From: Eleusine coracana subsp. coracana
Taxonomy: Eukaryota > Streptophyta > Magnoliopsida > Poales > Poaceae
DNA: 64,000 nucleotides
Assembly: GCA_032690845.1 (NCBI GenBank)
Contig: CM064434.1
Coordinates: forward strand, 35,444,342-35,508,341
Direction: 5' to 3'
In this document: positions 10,689 through 21,640 of the stretch, one piece after another
How the letters are laid out: each line of letters starts with the position of its first letter
How positions within the stretch are numbered: position 1 is the stretch's first letter
Notes under the pieces: model-generated
Seen by the model: the letters and a program-made list of their open reading frames with translations, nothing else
What the model was told of the DNA's origin: nothing
Databases searched by the model: none
Translations under genes and position numbers: made by a program

Positions 10689-11610
10689 TGATGTGGACAA
10701 GGGTTCCCGATCTTCTGAAAGGTCCTGGATACGTTGATTTGGTCGGAGGCGACACACAAATCGATCCGGCTTCAGAACAACACGTTCTAAACCCCGCAAT
10801 CGCAGCACGACGTCTCCTCTGGTTATCAACCGTCCTAAAATGATTGACCTTGCCGAGAAGGCTAATCCCTGCCTACGAATCAAGAACACAAGCAAGAACA
10901 AAGAAGAAAGCAACACAATTGCAGATGTATTATGAATCTCACGAAGTTAGGGTCTCACAAACCGTCATGACGGTGAAACTGTTATGAACAGAATAATCTA
11001 AGCAAAACCCAAACTCTAATGGTGCGGTGGCGGCTGTATATGAAGACCCTAGGGTCGTGCAAGACCCTCTGGACGCACCCCTACTTGGGCTCAACTAGAT
11101 ACAAAGCCCAAAGGCCAAAAACAGGCGACGCAGCACCGAAACAGATTCTGGACTCTCTCTTGTTTCAACAAGTCTCGATAACTCCGGATGAATTTTGATT
11201 TGAGACCGGCGGCATTGGAAAGGTCTTCTTCTTATCTTTCCGTGCATATGTAGAACGTCCAAATCCGAGTCCGTATGCGTCTTGGACATCCGTTTTAGTG
11301 CAGACTGGTCTTGAGCCCCGAAACAGACTCGAAGTCGGTTTTGGTTGGGCCTCCAACTTGGCTTCCACGTCCTTGCTGGTCCTCCACATATCCAAGTCCT
11401 TCTCCCATCATCTCCTGGTCCTCTTCATGGTTCCTAATTACAATATAATCATTAGGTAGCAGACCATTCTCAAAAGTGACATATAATGAAGAACGTAGGA
11501 ACGAGCTCACCTCTAAATTTAGTCATCGTGCACGAGCTCTAGTCATTGGACCTTGCAAGTCCAAAATTGGAGGAGTGTTGCATGTATCCTTAGGAGTGAT
11601 GTCCTCATCA
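10689..11610 (-). repeat. 5' LTR of element A (full length, 922 bp)
   Basis: On the minus strand it begins TGATGAGGAC at 11610 and ends ..CACATCA at 10689. It includes the terminal ~36 bp missing from every array unit, and so gives the true LTR length. A TATA-like CATATACAGCC lies near 11035. The embedded integrase-tail frame has a CGA to TGA stop. Confidence 0.9.
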
Positions 11611-12847
11611 TCCATGATAGACGAGATACCATCAACTCTCACTATGAAGAACACGCTCGGGATAAGCGATGCTATAAGGAAGAACGCTGTGATTGGACGA
11701 CCGACGGGACAACTGATGAGAGGACCATCAAGATCCTCCTCCAAGGCATAACCGCGACAACTGTCATTGATGTGACGATCGGGATTGGCGCGATAACAAT
11801 GATAACGATCATCGGTGTCATCGTCATGATGATGATGGTGCACGACACAGCCGCCATGCAACTCCGTCCCCAGACTGGCATAGGCGGTCGATGACGCCGA
11901 CCGACGATAAGATCGATGGCATCAAAGCTTACGTCCCTAGGCTTCGTATAGCTCGATGGCCAAAAGGATTCAAGCCGGTTCCCATTGAAAAATAAGATGG
12001 TCAGACCAATCCCCGAGAGTGGCTGCAGCTTTACAACACGGCGATTCGGTCGGCTAGAGGTGATTCTTATGTAATTGCTAATTACCTTCCGGTCTGCCTG
12101 GATCCAGCTGTTCGGATATGGCTCACGTCTCTTTCAGAGGAGTCAATCACATCTTGGGGAGACCTCAACAGGAAGCTCATAGAAAGTTTCCAAGCTACCT
12201 GCAATCGACCGGGCAACCACTTTGACCTTACTCATATACAGAAGACCAATGAACCTCTTCGTGACTACATCAAGTGATTTTGTGCTAAGAAGACTGAGAT
12301 CCCCAACATCCCGGACCAACAAATCATTGCCGCCTTCCAAGGAGGGATCCGTAGCGATGATTTGGTTCGTGAGATCGGTCGGAGGAATCATGACCTCAAG
12401 CTGACTGCTCAAGAGTACTTCGAGATTGCTAACAAGTTCGCATCTGGTGAGTCGGCATTGGGTGACATCCGGGGAAAAGGCAGAGAGAAGCGGTCAGACA
12501 AGCCCGAGTTCTCCAAGAAGAACAAGAAGAGGAAGCCTGATAACATGGTTCACACGGTGGACCGACTTCAGAAGAACCCTCGAACAAACCAACCATCCAC
12601 AGATGAGCTGCTGAGTGGCCCATGCCTTTGGCTCCCAAAGGGAAACCACAAAGCAAAGGATTGCTATCGACAGAAGGGTTTTGTAACGGCTGCGCTCAAG
12701 GTGGCTAAAGATCCCACGAGGCGCAATAGCAAAGACAAGACCAATGATGATGGCGACAAGGACGACTCAGGAGAGTTCCAGGAGCCCCGCAAGGAAGTCA
12801 ACTTCATCTTCGGTGGCCCGGATGCCAACGTGTCCAAGCGCAAGTAG
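11611..12847 (+). pseudogene. Element B gag (5'-truncated in window)
   Basis: The capsid precursor frame shows Asn-Pro-Arg-Glu-Trp-Leu-Gln-Leu-Tyr at about 12010. This is followed by the gypsy capsid core (Trp-Leu-Thr-Ser-Leu, Trp-Gly-Asp-Leu) and a basic C-terminus with a His/Cys motif (Lys-Gly-Asn-His-Lys-Ala-Lys-Asp-Cys, about 12640). In-frame stops at 11993-11995 (TAA in place of the Tyr of Lys-Tyr-Asp-Gly) and 12275-12277 (TGA) break it; the last 161 residues (12362-12847) are open. The N-terminal part (11611-11990) is His/Asp/Arg-rich. The left end is cut by element A. Confidence 0.85.
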
Positions 12848-13045
12848 AAGCTGGAACTTCGGGAGATCAACTCGGTGAAACCGGCCGGGCCTCAATTCAT
12901 GAGGTGGTCTGAGATGCCAATCACCTTTGATTGGTCGGATCATCCCAAGCACATCCCGAAGCCGGGTCGATGCCCGCTGGTGCTTGCTGCTACAATGAAG
13001 GAGGTAAAGTTCAACAAAGTTCTCATTGATGGAGGAAGTAGTTAG
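12848..13045 (+). pseudogene. Element B protease fragment
   Basis: The frame ends with Val-Leu-Ile-Asp-Gly-Gly-Ser-Ser at 13022-13042, the catalytic loop of a retroviral-type aspartic protease. A TAG follows at once, and the sequence switches directly to RT N-terminal coding. The protease C-terminus, the linker and the start of RT are therefore deleted. Confidence 0.82.
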
Positions 13046-14290
13046 ACTACTAGATGCTAAGTTTATAAATGAGGTGTATCATCCCGACTGGTTAGCAAAT
13101 CCAGTCCTTGTACCCAAGAAGAATAAGGAATGGAGGATGTGTGTTGATTATACTTATCTCAACAAGGTCTGTCCTAAAGACCCCTTTTCTCTTCCTCGTA
13201 TTGATCAGATTATAGACTCGACAGCCGGGTGTGAGCTCTTGAGCTTTCTGGATGCCTATTCAGGCTATCACCAGATCCCACTGAAGGTCGAAGATCAGAT
13301 TAAAACTTCCTTTATAACACCTTTGGCGCCTATTGCTATATCACAATGCCTTTCGATCTGAAGAACGCTGGCTCGACTTAACAACAAGGTATTCAACGCT
13401 ACCTTGCTACTCAGATCGGTCAGAACGCAGAAGCATATGTCGATGACATCATCGTTAAGACCCGGACCGTCGAAGGGCTTATTTCTGACCTGGTAGAAAC
13501 CTTTGACAATCTGAGGCATTATTCAATAAGGCTGAATGGTAAGAAGTGTGTTTTTGGGGTTCCTTCGGGAAAGCTACTTGGCAACATCATTTCGAAATGA
13601 GGTATAGAGGCCAACCCGGATAAAATCAAGGCGATCCCTGGTATGGGACCACCTAATTCTCAAAGGGATGTACAGAAGCTGGCCGAATGCATGGCGTCCT
13701 TGAGTCGCTTTATTTCCTGACTGGGGGTTAGAGGGTTACCACTTTTCCGACTGCTTAAAAAGCAGGAGGACTTCTTTTGGACCGAAGAGGCATAGTTGGC
13801 ATTGGACGAGTTAAAGGTTTACCTCAGGAGTATTCTAGTATTGGTGCCTCCGGAGCCAGGAGAAAAACTTCAACTTTATATATTGGCCACAACTCAGGTT
13901 GTGAGTACTATTTTAACAGTCGACCGAGAAGAAGAGGGACATATACAAAAAGTGCAACACCCGATCTATTTTGTGAGTGAGGTCCTTGGCGCCTCTATGG
14001 TAAAATATCAACAGATCTTGAAGTTGTTGTATGCATTGTTGGTCACCTCCAGGAAGTTGAAGCATTATTTTCCAGCTCATCCAATTGAAGTCCAGACCTC
14101 CTTCGCACTCGACACAGTGCTGCACAATCGAGAAGCTGAAGGAAAAATTGCCAAGTGGGCAGTCGAACTTGGTCAATATACCATTACGTTCACACCTCGG
14201 TCGGCTATAAAGGGACAAGCGTTAGCTGATTTCGTTGCCGAGTGGACAGAAATTCAACCCCCCCCCCCCCCCCACTGCACAAGACATTGA
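13026..14290 (+). pseudogene. Element B reverse transcriptase and first RNase H
   Basis: RT blocks are clear: His-Pro-Asp-Trp-Leu-Ala-Asn-Pro, Trp-Arg-Met-Cys-Val-Asp-Tyr, Asp-Ala-Tyr-Ser-Gly-Tyr-His-Gln, and the catalytic Tyr-Val-Asp-Asp (13436-13447). A frameshift lies near 13320. In-frame stops follow the block Asn-Ile-Ile-Ser-Lys and interrupt the RT-RNase H connection (around 13600, 13720, 13790). The first RNase H region (13796-14250) is open but weakly conserved, as is typical when a second RNase H is present. Sixteen consecutive C (14258-14273) follow it. Confidence 0.88.
14258..14273. repeat. Poly-C run of 16
   Basis: An uninterrupted C16 lies between the two RNase H regions of element B. 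It is a slippage-prone site; the exact length may be an assembly or sequencing uncertainty. Confidence 0.9.
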
Positions 14291-14735
14291 GTATTAGAAA
14301 ATGTACTTCGATGGATCTCTTCCATTACAAAGAGCTGGTGCGGGAGTCATGTTTATCTCACCCACTGGAGAGAAGCTTTGATATGTCGTTCAGGTGATGT
14401 TTCGCACGTCCAACAACGTTGCAGAGTATGAAGCCCTTCTACATGGTCTTCGCATTGCTGCATCACTCGGCATCAAGCGCCTTGATGTCTTTGGTGACTC
14501 GGCTTTGGTTATTAATCAGGTCATTAAGGATTGAAACTGTGTGGATGACAATATGAGTGCTTGCTGTCAAGAAGTAAGGAAGCTCAAAGACAAATTCAAT
14601 GGATTGAAGTTCAAGCATGTTCTTCGAGACAATAACCAAGCGGCTGATGAATTGGCCAAGATGGGATCATCCCGGTCTGTGGTCCTGCTAGGTGTTTTCT
14701 TACACACTCTGGATTCCCCCACAATTTCTCCTTGA
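14291..14735 (+). pseudogene. Element B second (archaeal-type) RNase H
   Basis: The motifs Tyr-Phe-Asp-Gly-Ser (about 14304-14318), Ala-Glu-Tyr-Glu-Ala-Leu (about 14425) and Phe-Gly-Asp-Ser-Ala-Leu (about 14493), with a final Asp-Asn-Asn-Gln-Ala-Ala-Asp (about 14630), match the D-E-D-D pattern of plant-type RNase H. Acquisition of this extra domain is known for the Tat lineage. Stops occur before the first motif, after Gly-Glu-Lys-Leu and after Val-Ile-Lys-Asp. The catalytic residues themselves are all still encoded. Confidence 0.85.
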
Positions 14736-14739
14736 TCGG

Positions 14740-15296
14740 ATGTATTAATGTGTTGTTACTGATCTCGTTGGTGATGACAACATAGAGACCGATTGGCGCG
14801 ATCCGCTCATCCAATATTTGGACAAGGGAATGCTGCCTTCGGATCCTAATGAGCAACGGAGATTGGAGACGCGATGCCGAGGGTATTTGTTGGTGGGAGA
14901 CCAACTCTATAAAAGAGGAGGTTCAAACATCTTGATGAGATGTATCTCGATACCAGAAGGCCAGAAGTTGGTAGAAGAAATTCATTCCGGGATATGCGAC
15001 AATCATGCAGCTTCCAAGACTTTGGTCGGCAATGCTTTCCGGCAAGGGTTTTATTGGCCCACGGCGGTTGAAGATGCACACCGGGTCGTTTGGACGTGTG
15101 AAGGTTATTAATTCTTCGCTCAACAAACGCATGTGCATTCACAGCAACTTCAGATGATACCTTTGACTTGGCCCTTTGTTGTCTGAGGGCTCGATATTGT
15201 CGGTCCTTTCAAAAAAGGCGCCAGGCGGGTTCACTTATCTATTTGTTGCTATTGATAAATTCACCAAGTGGATTCAAGCAAAGTCGGTCGGCAAGA
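14740..15296 (+). pseudogene. Element B integrase, N-terminal part
   Basis: It holds the zinc-binding region and the start of the catalytic core (Gly-Leu-Asp-Ile-Val-Gly-Pro-Phe, about 15190, first catalytic Asp). The zinc-finger Cys-Glu-Gly-Cys reads Cys-Glu-Gly-Tyr and is followed by TAA (15109-15111). A TGA precedes Gly-Leu-Asp. The frame is cut at 15296 by element C, within Val-Gly-Lys-Ile, and resumes at 29038. Confidence 0.86.
15292..15296. other. Target-site duplication of element C, left copy (caaga)
   Basis: caaga stands immediately left of the LTR start TGAGGCG and is repeated at 29033-29037 after the LTR end. Removing 15297-29037 restores the integrase reading frame of element B. 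Confidence 0.93.
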
Positions 15297-18200
15297 TGAG
15301 GCGCCCCTTCCCGGAGGATCGAGGTGCTGATAATGCAGACACTTGATAATACAACAATGATCCAAATTTAAGTTCAATTATTACATCAAAGTGCAGCGGA
15401 GTTACAAGTTCATGAAGTTTTGAAAACAGCGGAAGCGAAATAAAGATAAAATCTATGAGCACGACGATACAGCATGGTGATGATTCATGCCCGAAGAATC
15501 AACACCCTAGCAGCACTCACAATCACTACGGCGGCAGATCAGATTCCCAATGGGCAGTCCAACCCTCAGTGACTTGCACGTTCCAAGGCAACACATCTAC
15601 AGGCAATTCTATTTCTTCAGTACCTGAAAACCACATAAGCATAAAGCCTGAGTACTAATTACTCAGCAAGACTTACCCGTCAAAAACCTAGACATGCAAT
15701 GGCTCTAATAGGTGGCTTGTTTAAAAAGGACTCGCACTAAGCAACCTATTAGTTCTATCAAGTTTTATTTTCAGATTAAATGGGTTGTGCTGAATATAAC
15801 TTTAGTTGCAACAATAAGATAAAAAAACAATACATAAAAATAAGTGCAACAATAGAACAAATAAATATACCAGTAATAACCAATACAAATCCATATCCAT
15901 GATATCATGTGCAACTACGTGATTGACGCGGTGAACAAGCGGTACTCACTACTACGAGGGACAGCAATTGCAATTGATTTACACCAGCTGGGAAAACCTG
16001 AATAACACGACATATACGCACCAATTAAGGTCGTATATGGCAGCCTTTCACAAGAAAAACCACCCACATCCAGACCCGGGTGTGGTGACGTCAAGTGGGC
16101 ATGCCGTCCTACCAACAGTACTTCATGGTATGGACCGCCCACTCCCGCAGCCGAGGGGTCCTAAGACCAACGCACCTTAACCGTCCTTGATATAAGCGAT
16201 CTTTAATGCTACATCAGTTTACTAGTGCCCATAAAACTAGCATGCATTCGGTACTGTTCAAACTTCATCAAGGGGCTAACCACGGTCGGGTCCTAGGGTG
16301 GGCAAGACAGGGCTACCACAGCCAACACCCATGTGTTGCTGCAAACCTACACATTCAAATTCCCTGGCCGGCCAAACATCAAAATAAACTTCTTTTACAT
16401 AAGTTCGATTTTAGGGACCAAGTTTATTCCATAGTAATCATGATAACTACCGAGACTTATCAATTACTAAGCATAGCATCTTAGTATCGAACATACCAAG
16501 TTTCTAACAAAAACAACATAGGTCATTTGGGGAAAACATGCAAGTTGGGTTCCAATCAACTCCTATGACCTAGTGCAACAATTCAAGCATAAATACTAGT
16601 AGTGAATTAAACTAGCAAAACTTTATAAAGAGGCTAATGCAAACTGGGGCTTGCCTGGATCCACGCAAGTGTTAGCTACTATAGTCTCTTGATCCTCAGG
16701 CTCTTGGCCCTGCTGGACGTCGGGCTCCTGCTCCTGAGTGTCGTTACCTATTGATGAACTAGGGTTAACGATAGTGTTGAAATACCGTTACATGCAATGA
16801 CATGATGAATGCAACAAATAATGGATGCATATTGCATTAGAGTGTGGGTGCCAACAACCTTATTAACAAGTTCTCGAAGCCATATGCTTCAAAGAAACAA
16901 ATTAGGTTTTCATTATTTCATGTGTGTGGATCATCTTAATTAGGATTGTTATAGCTTGAGAACAATTAAACAATTTAAAATAGTAACAAGATGATTCTGG
17001 ACTTGAGTGATTTATCATGAACAGAGACATATATGAAGTGCATTTTTACCAAGTTATAGCCTCTGGACAGTATTATTTTAATTACTAGAATTTATTCAAG
17101 TTAAAGCATTACTTAATTAATAGAATATTAAATACTGCAGATTTGACTCAACCAAAACTCAGGGTGATGCACTAACATGAAACAACAATGCATGCAAAAG
17201 ATCAGAATTAATTTCCATTCTTAGAATTATTAAGGATTTATTTGGTGTTTCGACTAGTTATTTAATTAACTAAATTATATTAACAAAGGCAGTTGGTTAT
17301 TATTTTAGTAAAATAAGGCACATTATTATAAAGCTAACAAAATTGATTTGAGGTCATTTGGACTTAAAATGAATTTACTATGCATTTTTGAAGTTCCATC
17401 AGTTTTCTGGTATTTCCTGGGTTTAAACAATTGACACGTCAGCGCCATGTGGCAGCCACATCAGCGCCAACTGGATGCCAGCTCAGCTGCCAGTCAGCTT
17501 CGCTGGAGCGCGGCGGCGCGTGGCCGGGGCTTGCCGGAGGGCTCGCCGCTGGCGACGGTGCGCGACAAAACCTCACCATGGGAGTGGAAAAATAATGCGC
17601 GCGACGAGGCGAGGAGACTAGGGGGTTCACAACGTCGGAAACTTACCGGATATGGGTCAACGATGAGCGGCGGCGGAGAGAGAAGGTCCGGCGACGTCGT
17701 GGGGTGGACTCGTGGCAGCAAACCGACTGCGGCCGGCTTCTACAGCATCACGGGGGCACTGCGGGCATCGGCATCAGGTCGACGACCATCGGGGAAGGCC
17801 GGAAGGTAGGGCTCACCGTGGAGGCGGCACTAACACGGCGGCGCAGAGAGGATCGGCCGGGGAAAAGTTCAAGGCCGGCATTCTTGCTCGAGGAATCAAA
17901 GAAGCGAGGGGTCAGGAGTGATCATAAGAAGCTTGCGCATCAATGAGAAGAAGAAAGGGAGACGGGGTTCACCAGGGTCGCCGGAATTCGGGAGCGATTC
18001 GTCGGTGGCCGTCGGGGAACAGTGTTCGGAGATTCTTCAAATTGTTTGAGCTCACCGGAAGATTGCATGAGCTATTGCACGGGAAAGCAGCGGGAAGATA
18101 GGCGCGTTCGCTAGTGCTCTCGGTGTGGCTCGGGGGTGAGGGATTTGGCTGGGAAACGAGCTTGAGTTCGGCTCTGGCAATGGCGGAAGATGGTTGGGGG

Positions 18201-18695
18201 AGAAAGGAGTGAACAGGGGGGTATTTATAGGCCAAGGGGCTCGGTTTCTTGGTTGGACACCGGAGGAAGGTGCGCGCGTGTGGCTGGAGCAATGCCGGGG
18301 CTTGGGGAGCCGTTGGCGCGGGGGAGAAAGCAGCGCGGTGTGGCAGCAGAGGCAGAGCGCGGCAGGGGAAAAGCAACTCACTTGCTTGGCCGGTAGCGGC
18401 GTGCGGCGAGGGAGGAGGGCAGGGTGAGGTGACAGGCGATCACGCGCGGGCTCTGGCGATGCCGGGCGACGGGGAGCAGTCAGGAGCCGAGAAACGAGGA
18501 GCGCGATAGACTGAAGCGATGTGGCGGTGCAGCATTGCCTTGGGCGGAGGCGAAGGGGACGCGGAGCATCGGCAGCTAGCGGCGAGGATGAGAAAAGGGA
18601 GCAGGGGTGAGAGGACGGGGAGGTCACGCGCGGGCGAGAGCGGCTGGCGCCGGGAACCGGTCGGAGCTTCGGCCAGTGGCCATGGCGGCAGGACT
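15297..18695 (-). repeat. 3' LTR of element C, truncated (3399 bp)
   Basis: It matches 24968-28375 of the other LTR closely; the main visible difference is an 11-bp gap near its start. The matching part stops at ggact (18691-18695); the 657 bp corresponding to 28376-29032 are absent. Positions 15300-17430 are AT-rich and 17430-18695 are GC-rich. The open frames in the GC-rich half are repeated in the other LTR, show no domain and reflect base composition. Confidence 0.92.
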
Positions 18696-19839
18696 TGTGG
18701 ATAGATAAAATCATTCTTGTGGAAAAACAATGGCCTACGTCGTCGGTTTGCATACTTTTCATGACGACATTTAGCAGCCTTGAGATTTGCTTGAATTGTC
18801 CGAACCTTTTCTTCTGCATCCTTGACGAGGTCAGGACCAAAAGTTACTCGTTCTCCTGATTCAGACCAATTCAACGGTGTTCTACAACTCTGGCCATAGA
18901 GTGCTTCAAAAGGGGACATTTTTACACTCTTTTGGTAACTGTTGTTGTATGAGAATTCTGCATACGGTAAATACTCATCCTAGTTACCACCATGTGTTAA
19001 GACACATGCTCTGAGCATCTTTCAAGATTTGGTTGACACGCTCAGTTTGTCCATCAGTAGCGGCATGATAAGCAGAACTTCGGATCAACTTAGTACCCAG
19101 AGATGCATGCAGTTGCTCCCAAAACCAAGCAACAAACTGTGAGCCACGATCTATAACAATGGTCTTGGGTACTCCATAGAGACACAAAATTCTTGCTATA
19201 TATAGTTCTGCATATTGTCGTACGCTGTATCTGGTGTTTACTGGTAGAAAGTGAGTAGACTTTATGAGTCTATCAACAACAACCCAAATCGAATCATGCT
19301 TCCGAGATGTGAGAGGGAGGCCAACAATGAAATCCATACTTATATCTTCCCATTTCTAGGTGGGGATACTCAATAGCTGAAATAGTCCGGCCCGTTTCAA
19401 ATGGTCGGCCTTAACTCTCTGACAGGTGTCGCACTCCATGACATATCGAGCAACTTCTCGCTTCATTCTGGTCCACCATAAATTTTTCTTCAGGTCCTGG
19501 TACATCTTGTTACTTCCAGGATGAATGGAATACATAGAGTGATGTGCTTCATCCAAGATTTTGCGATGAAGCTCAAAATCCTTGGGTACTACTAGGCGAT
19601 TATTGAACCATAGAGTACCATCCGAATCTTGTGTGAAGCATTTTGCCTTGCCATTTTTAAGGTTCTCTCGAATGTACTTCATTCCAACATCTCTTTTCTG
19701 TGCAGCAATGACCTCATCATGAATGGCGGAATGAATACTGAGATTGTTGATCACTAGGGCAGGCAATATATGTAGGCTGGAATCTGTGGTACTCGCTTCA
19801 ATGCTGCGGTCTATCACGAGATTATTGCAGTGTATCTTC
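18696..19839 (-). pseudogene. Element C integrase, C-terminally deleted
   Basis: The zinc-finger region (His..His..Cys-Asp-Thr-Cys-Gln, about 19425-19550) is followed by the core with Met-Asp-Phe-Ile-Val-Gly-Leu-Pro (first Asp), Ile-Asp-Arg-Gly-Ser-Gln-Phe (second Asp) and Asp-Gly-Gln-Thr-Glu-Arg-Val-Asn (Glu). All three catalytic acids are encoded. Then comes Ser-Pro-Phe-Glu-Ala-Leu-Tyr-Gly. The frame stops being integrase at 18696, just after Asn-Asp-Phe-Ile-Tyr, and runs into LTR sequence. A GAG to TAG stop lies at 19356-19358, before the core. Confidence 0.88.
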
Positions 19840-21200
19840 CGACTCAGAGCTTCGGCGACCACATTAGCCTTGCCTGGGTGGTAATGAATCTCTAGATTAT
19901 AGTCCTTAATTAATTCTAGCCATCGACGTTGTCTCATGTTCAGATCAGTCTGAGTAAATATGTACTTCAAGCTCTTGTGATCTGTATAGATGTGTACTAA
20001 ATTACTGAGTAAATAATGCCTTCAGATTTTTAGGGCAAGGACAACGGCAGCTAGTTCCAAATCATGGGTAGGATAGTGCTCTTCGTGCTTCCGCAGTTGT
20101 CGAGATGCATAGGCAATAACACAACCATCCTGCATAAGCACACATCCAAGTCCGGTCCCAGATGCATTACAATATACGTCAAACGGCTTGGTGATGTCTG
20201 GTTGAGCCAATACTGGGGCTGTAGTCAACAATGTGTTCAATTTCTGAAAAGCTTCTTCACAATTGTTGCTCCAATTGAACTTCCTATCCTTTTTCAGCAG
20301 CTCGGTGATGGGTTTGGTCAACTGAGAGAAATTAGGAATGAACCTCTGATAGTACCCAGCTAGTCCGAGGAAACTACGAACTTGGTGGACGGTTTTTGGT
20401 GGCTTCCAATCTAGCACATCTTGGACCTTGCTTGGGTCTACAGACATACCTTTGGCTGAAACTATGTGACCAAGGAAGGGCACACGGTCCAACCAAAATT
20501 CACACTTAATGAATTTCGCAAACAGCTTGTGATCTCATAGACGCTGAAGAACAATATGAAGATGTTCGGCATATTCTTCCTTGGACTTCGAATAGATAAG
20601 AATGTCATAAATGAATACTACCATGAACTTGTCTAGCTCTGGCATGAAGACTGAATTCATGAGATACATGAAATAGGCAGGCGCATTTGTCAATCCAAAG
20701 GACATCACTAGATATTCGAATAATCCGTATCTAGTAGAGAATGCAGTCTTTGGAATATCTTCTGCTCTGATCTTGATCTGATGATAACCCGACCGAAGGT
20801 CAATTTTGGAAAAGACCATAGCACCAACCAATTGATCAAAAAGAATATCAATGCGGGGCAGCGTGTATTTATTCTTGATGGTGACTTCATTAAGAGGCCG
20901 GTAATCAACAACAAGACGCAGAGACTTGTCCTTCTTCTTCACAAAAATGGCGGGACAGCCCCAAGGTGAAGTACTTGGGTGAATAAATCCTTTTTCCAGC
21001 AACTCATTTAACTGTTTCTTCAATTCAGCTAGCTCATTTGGAGCCATTTTATAGGGACATCGAGATATTGGAGAAGTTCCTGGCTGGAGCTCAATCTTGA
21101 ATTCTACTTCGCAATCAGGTGGAAGTCCAGAAATATCTTCCAGAAATACGTCAGGATACTCACAGACAATAGGGATGTTCTCATGTGATGGTCCTTCCAA
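19840..21200 (-). pseudogene. Element C reverse transcriptase and RNase H
   Basis: RT runs from 21200 (Glu-Tyr-Pro-Asp-Val-Phe) through Phe-Val-Lys-Lys-Lys-Asp, Lys-Ile-Asp-Leu-Arg-Ser-Gly-Tyr-His-Gln and Ser-Phe-Gly-Leu-Thr-Asn-Ala-Pro. The catalytic box reads Phe-Ile-Tyr-Asp-Ile-Leu (about 20600), so the first of the two catalytic Asp residues is replaced by Tyr. Stops occur at 20535 (CGA to TGA) and 20022 (TGG to TGA). RNase H motifs follow, including Tyr-Cys-Asn-Ala-Ser, in which the catalytic Asp of Cys-Asp-Ala-Ser appears as Asn. The enzyme would be inactive even without the stops. Confidence 0.88.
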
Positions 21201-21640
21201 ATGATAGAAACCAGATCCCTCGAGGAGATGGTGCTAAGAGAAAGGGTGTCTGGACCATGTAGGGGAGAGTTCAAATGGACCACACGGGGCTCTATATCCC
21301 ACATGGCTCTATGGGTTTTCATTCACTCCATGCCAATAATTAGGTCAATCTCTTGGTTATGGAGCATGATAAAATCGGCGGGGTAGATTTTCTGATTGAT
21401 TTCTAGTGGAGCTTTGCTTACTATTTCATTAGCTAGAATTTGTCCAGCTGGGGAACGGACAGTAAAGCACTGATTTATAGTGGTGGTGTGGAGATTACGT
21501 TTTTGCACACAAGTTCTGCTAATAAAATTATGAGTAGCACCAGAATCGAAAAGAGTGAGGACAGGCTAGCGGTAGAGTGAGAGCATACCGGTCAGCACGG
21601 GATCACCCTGGGGAATATCGTCAGCGCTGGTGTAGTTCAC
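21201..21640 (-). pseudogene. Element C protease
   Basis: Leu-Phe-Asp-Ser-Gly-Ala-Thr-His at about 21545 is the catalytic loop of a retroviral-type aspartic protease. The following frame (21323-21508) continues with Asp-Leu-Ile-Ile-Gly-Met-Glu, the flap-side motif. Stops lie just upstream (around 21570 and 21640). Confidence 0.83.

Larger units (their letters stand above)
4965..11610 (-). mobile_element. Element A: CRM-like Ty3/gypsy chromovirus, internally deleted
   Basis: In minus-strand order it has a 5' LTR (10689-11610), a primer-binding site, a leader, gag, PR, a partial RT, an IN missing its N-terminus, a polypurine tract and a 3' LTR (4965-5849). The integrase frame runs past the polypurine tract into the 3' LTR and encodes an Arg-rich Gly-Pro-Met-Thr-Arg-Ala-Arg-Ala-Arg stretch. 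From what I know of the family, this matches group A centromeric retrotransposons (CRM), whose CR motif is partly LTR-encoded. Most of RT, all of RNase H and the IN zinc-finger start are deleted, and there are at least three nonsense mutations and one frameshift. It is dead on its own. Its left flank is the LTR array, so no target duplication can be checked; the right flank begins tccat (11611). Confidence 0.88.

Noticed and set aside
11553..11894. Plus-strand ORF of 113 residues bridging element A LTR and element B gag
   Set aside because: It crosses the A/B junction and is in a frame other than gag; accidental.
17430..18840. Long GC-rich open frames (up to 262 codons) suggesting a gene
   Set aside because: They lie within the 3' LTR of element C or cross its deletion junction. 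The same frames recur in the 5' LTR at 27110-28540, on several strands at once, with low-complexity Ala/Arg/Pro content and no domain. GC-rich composition explains them.
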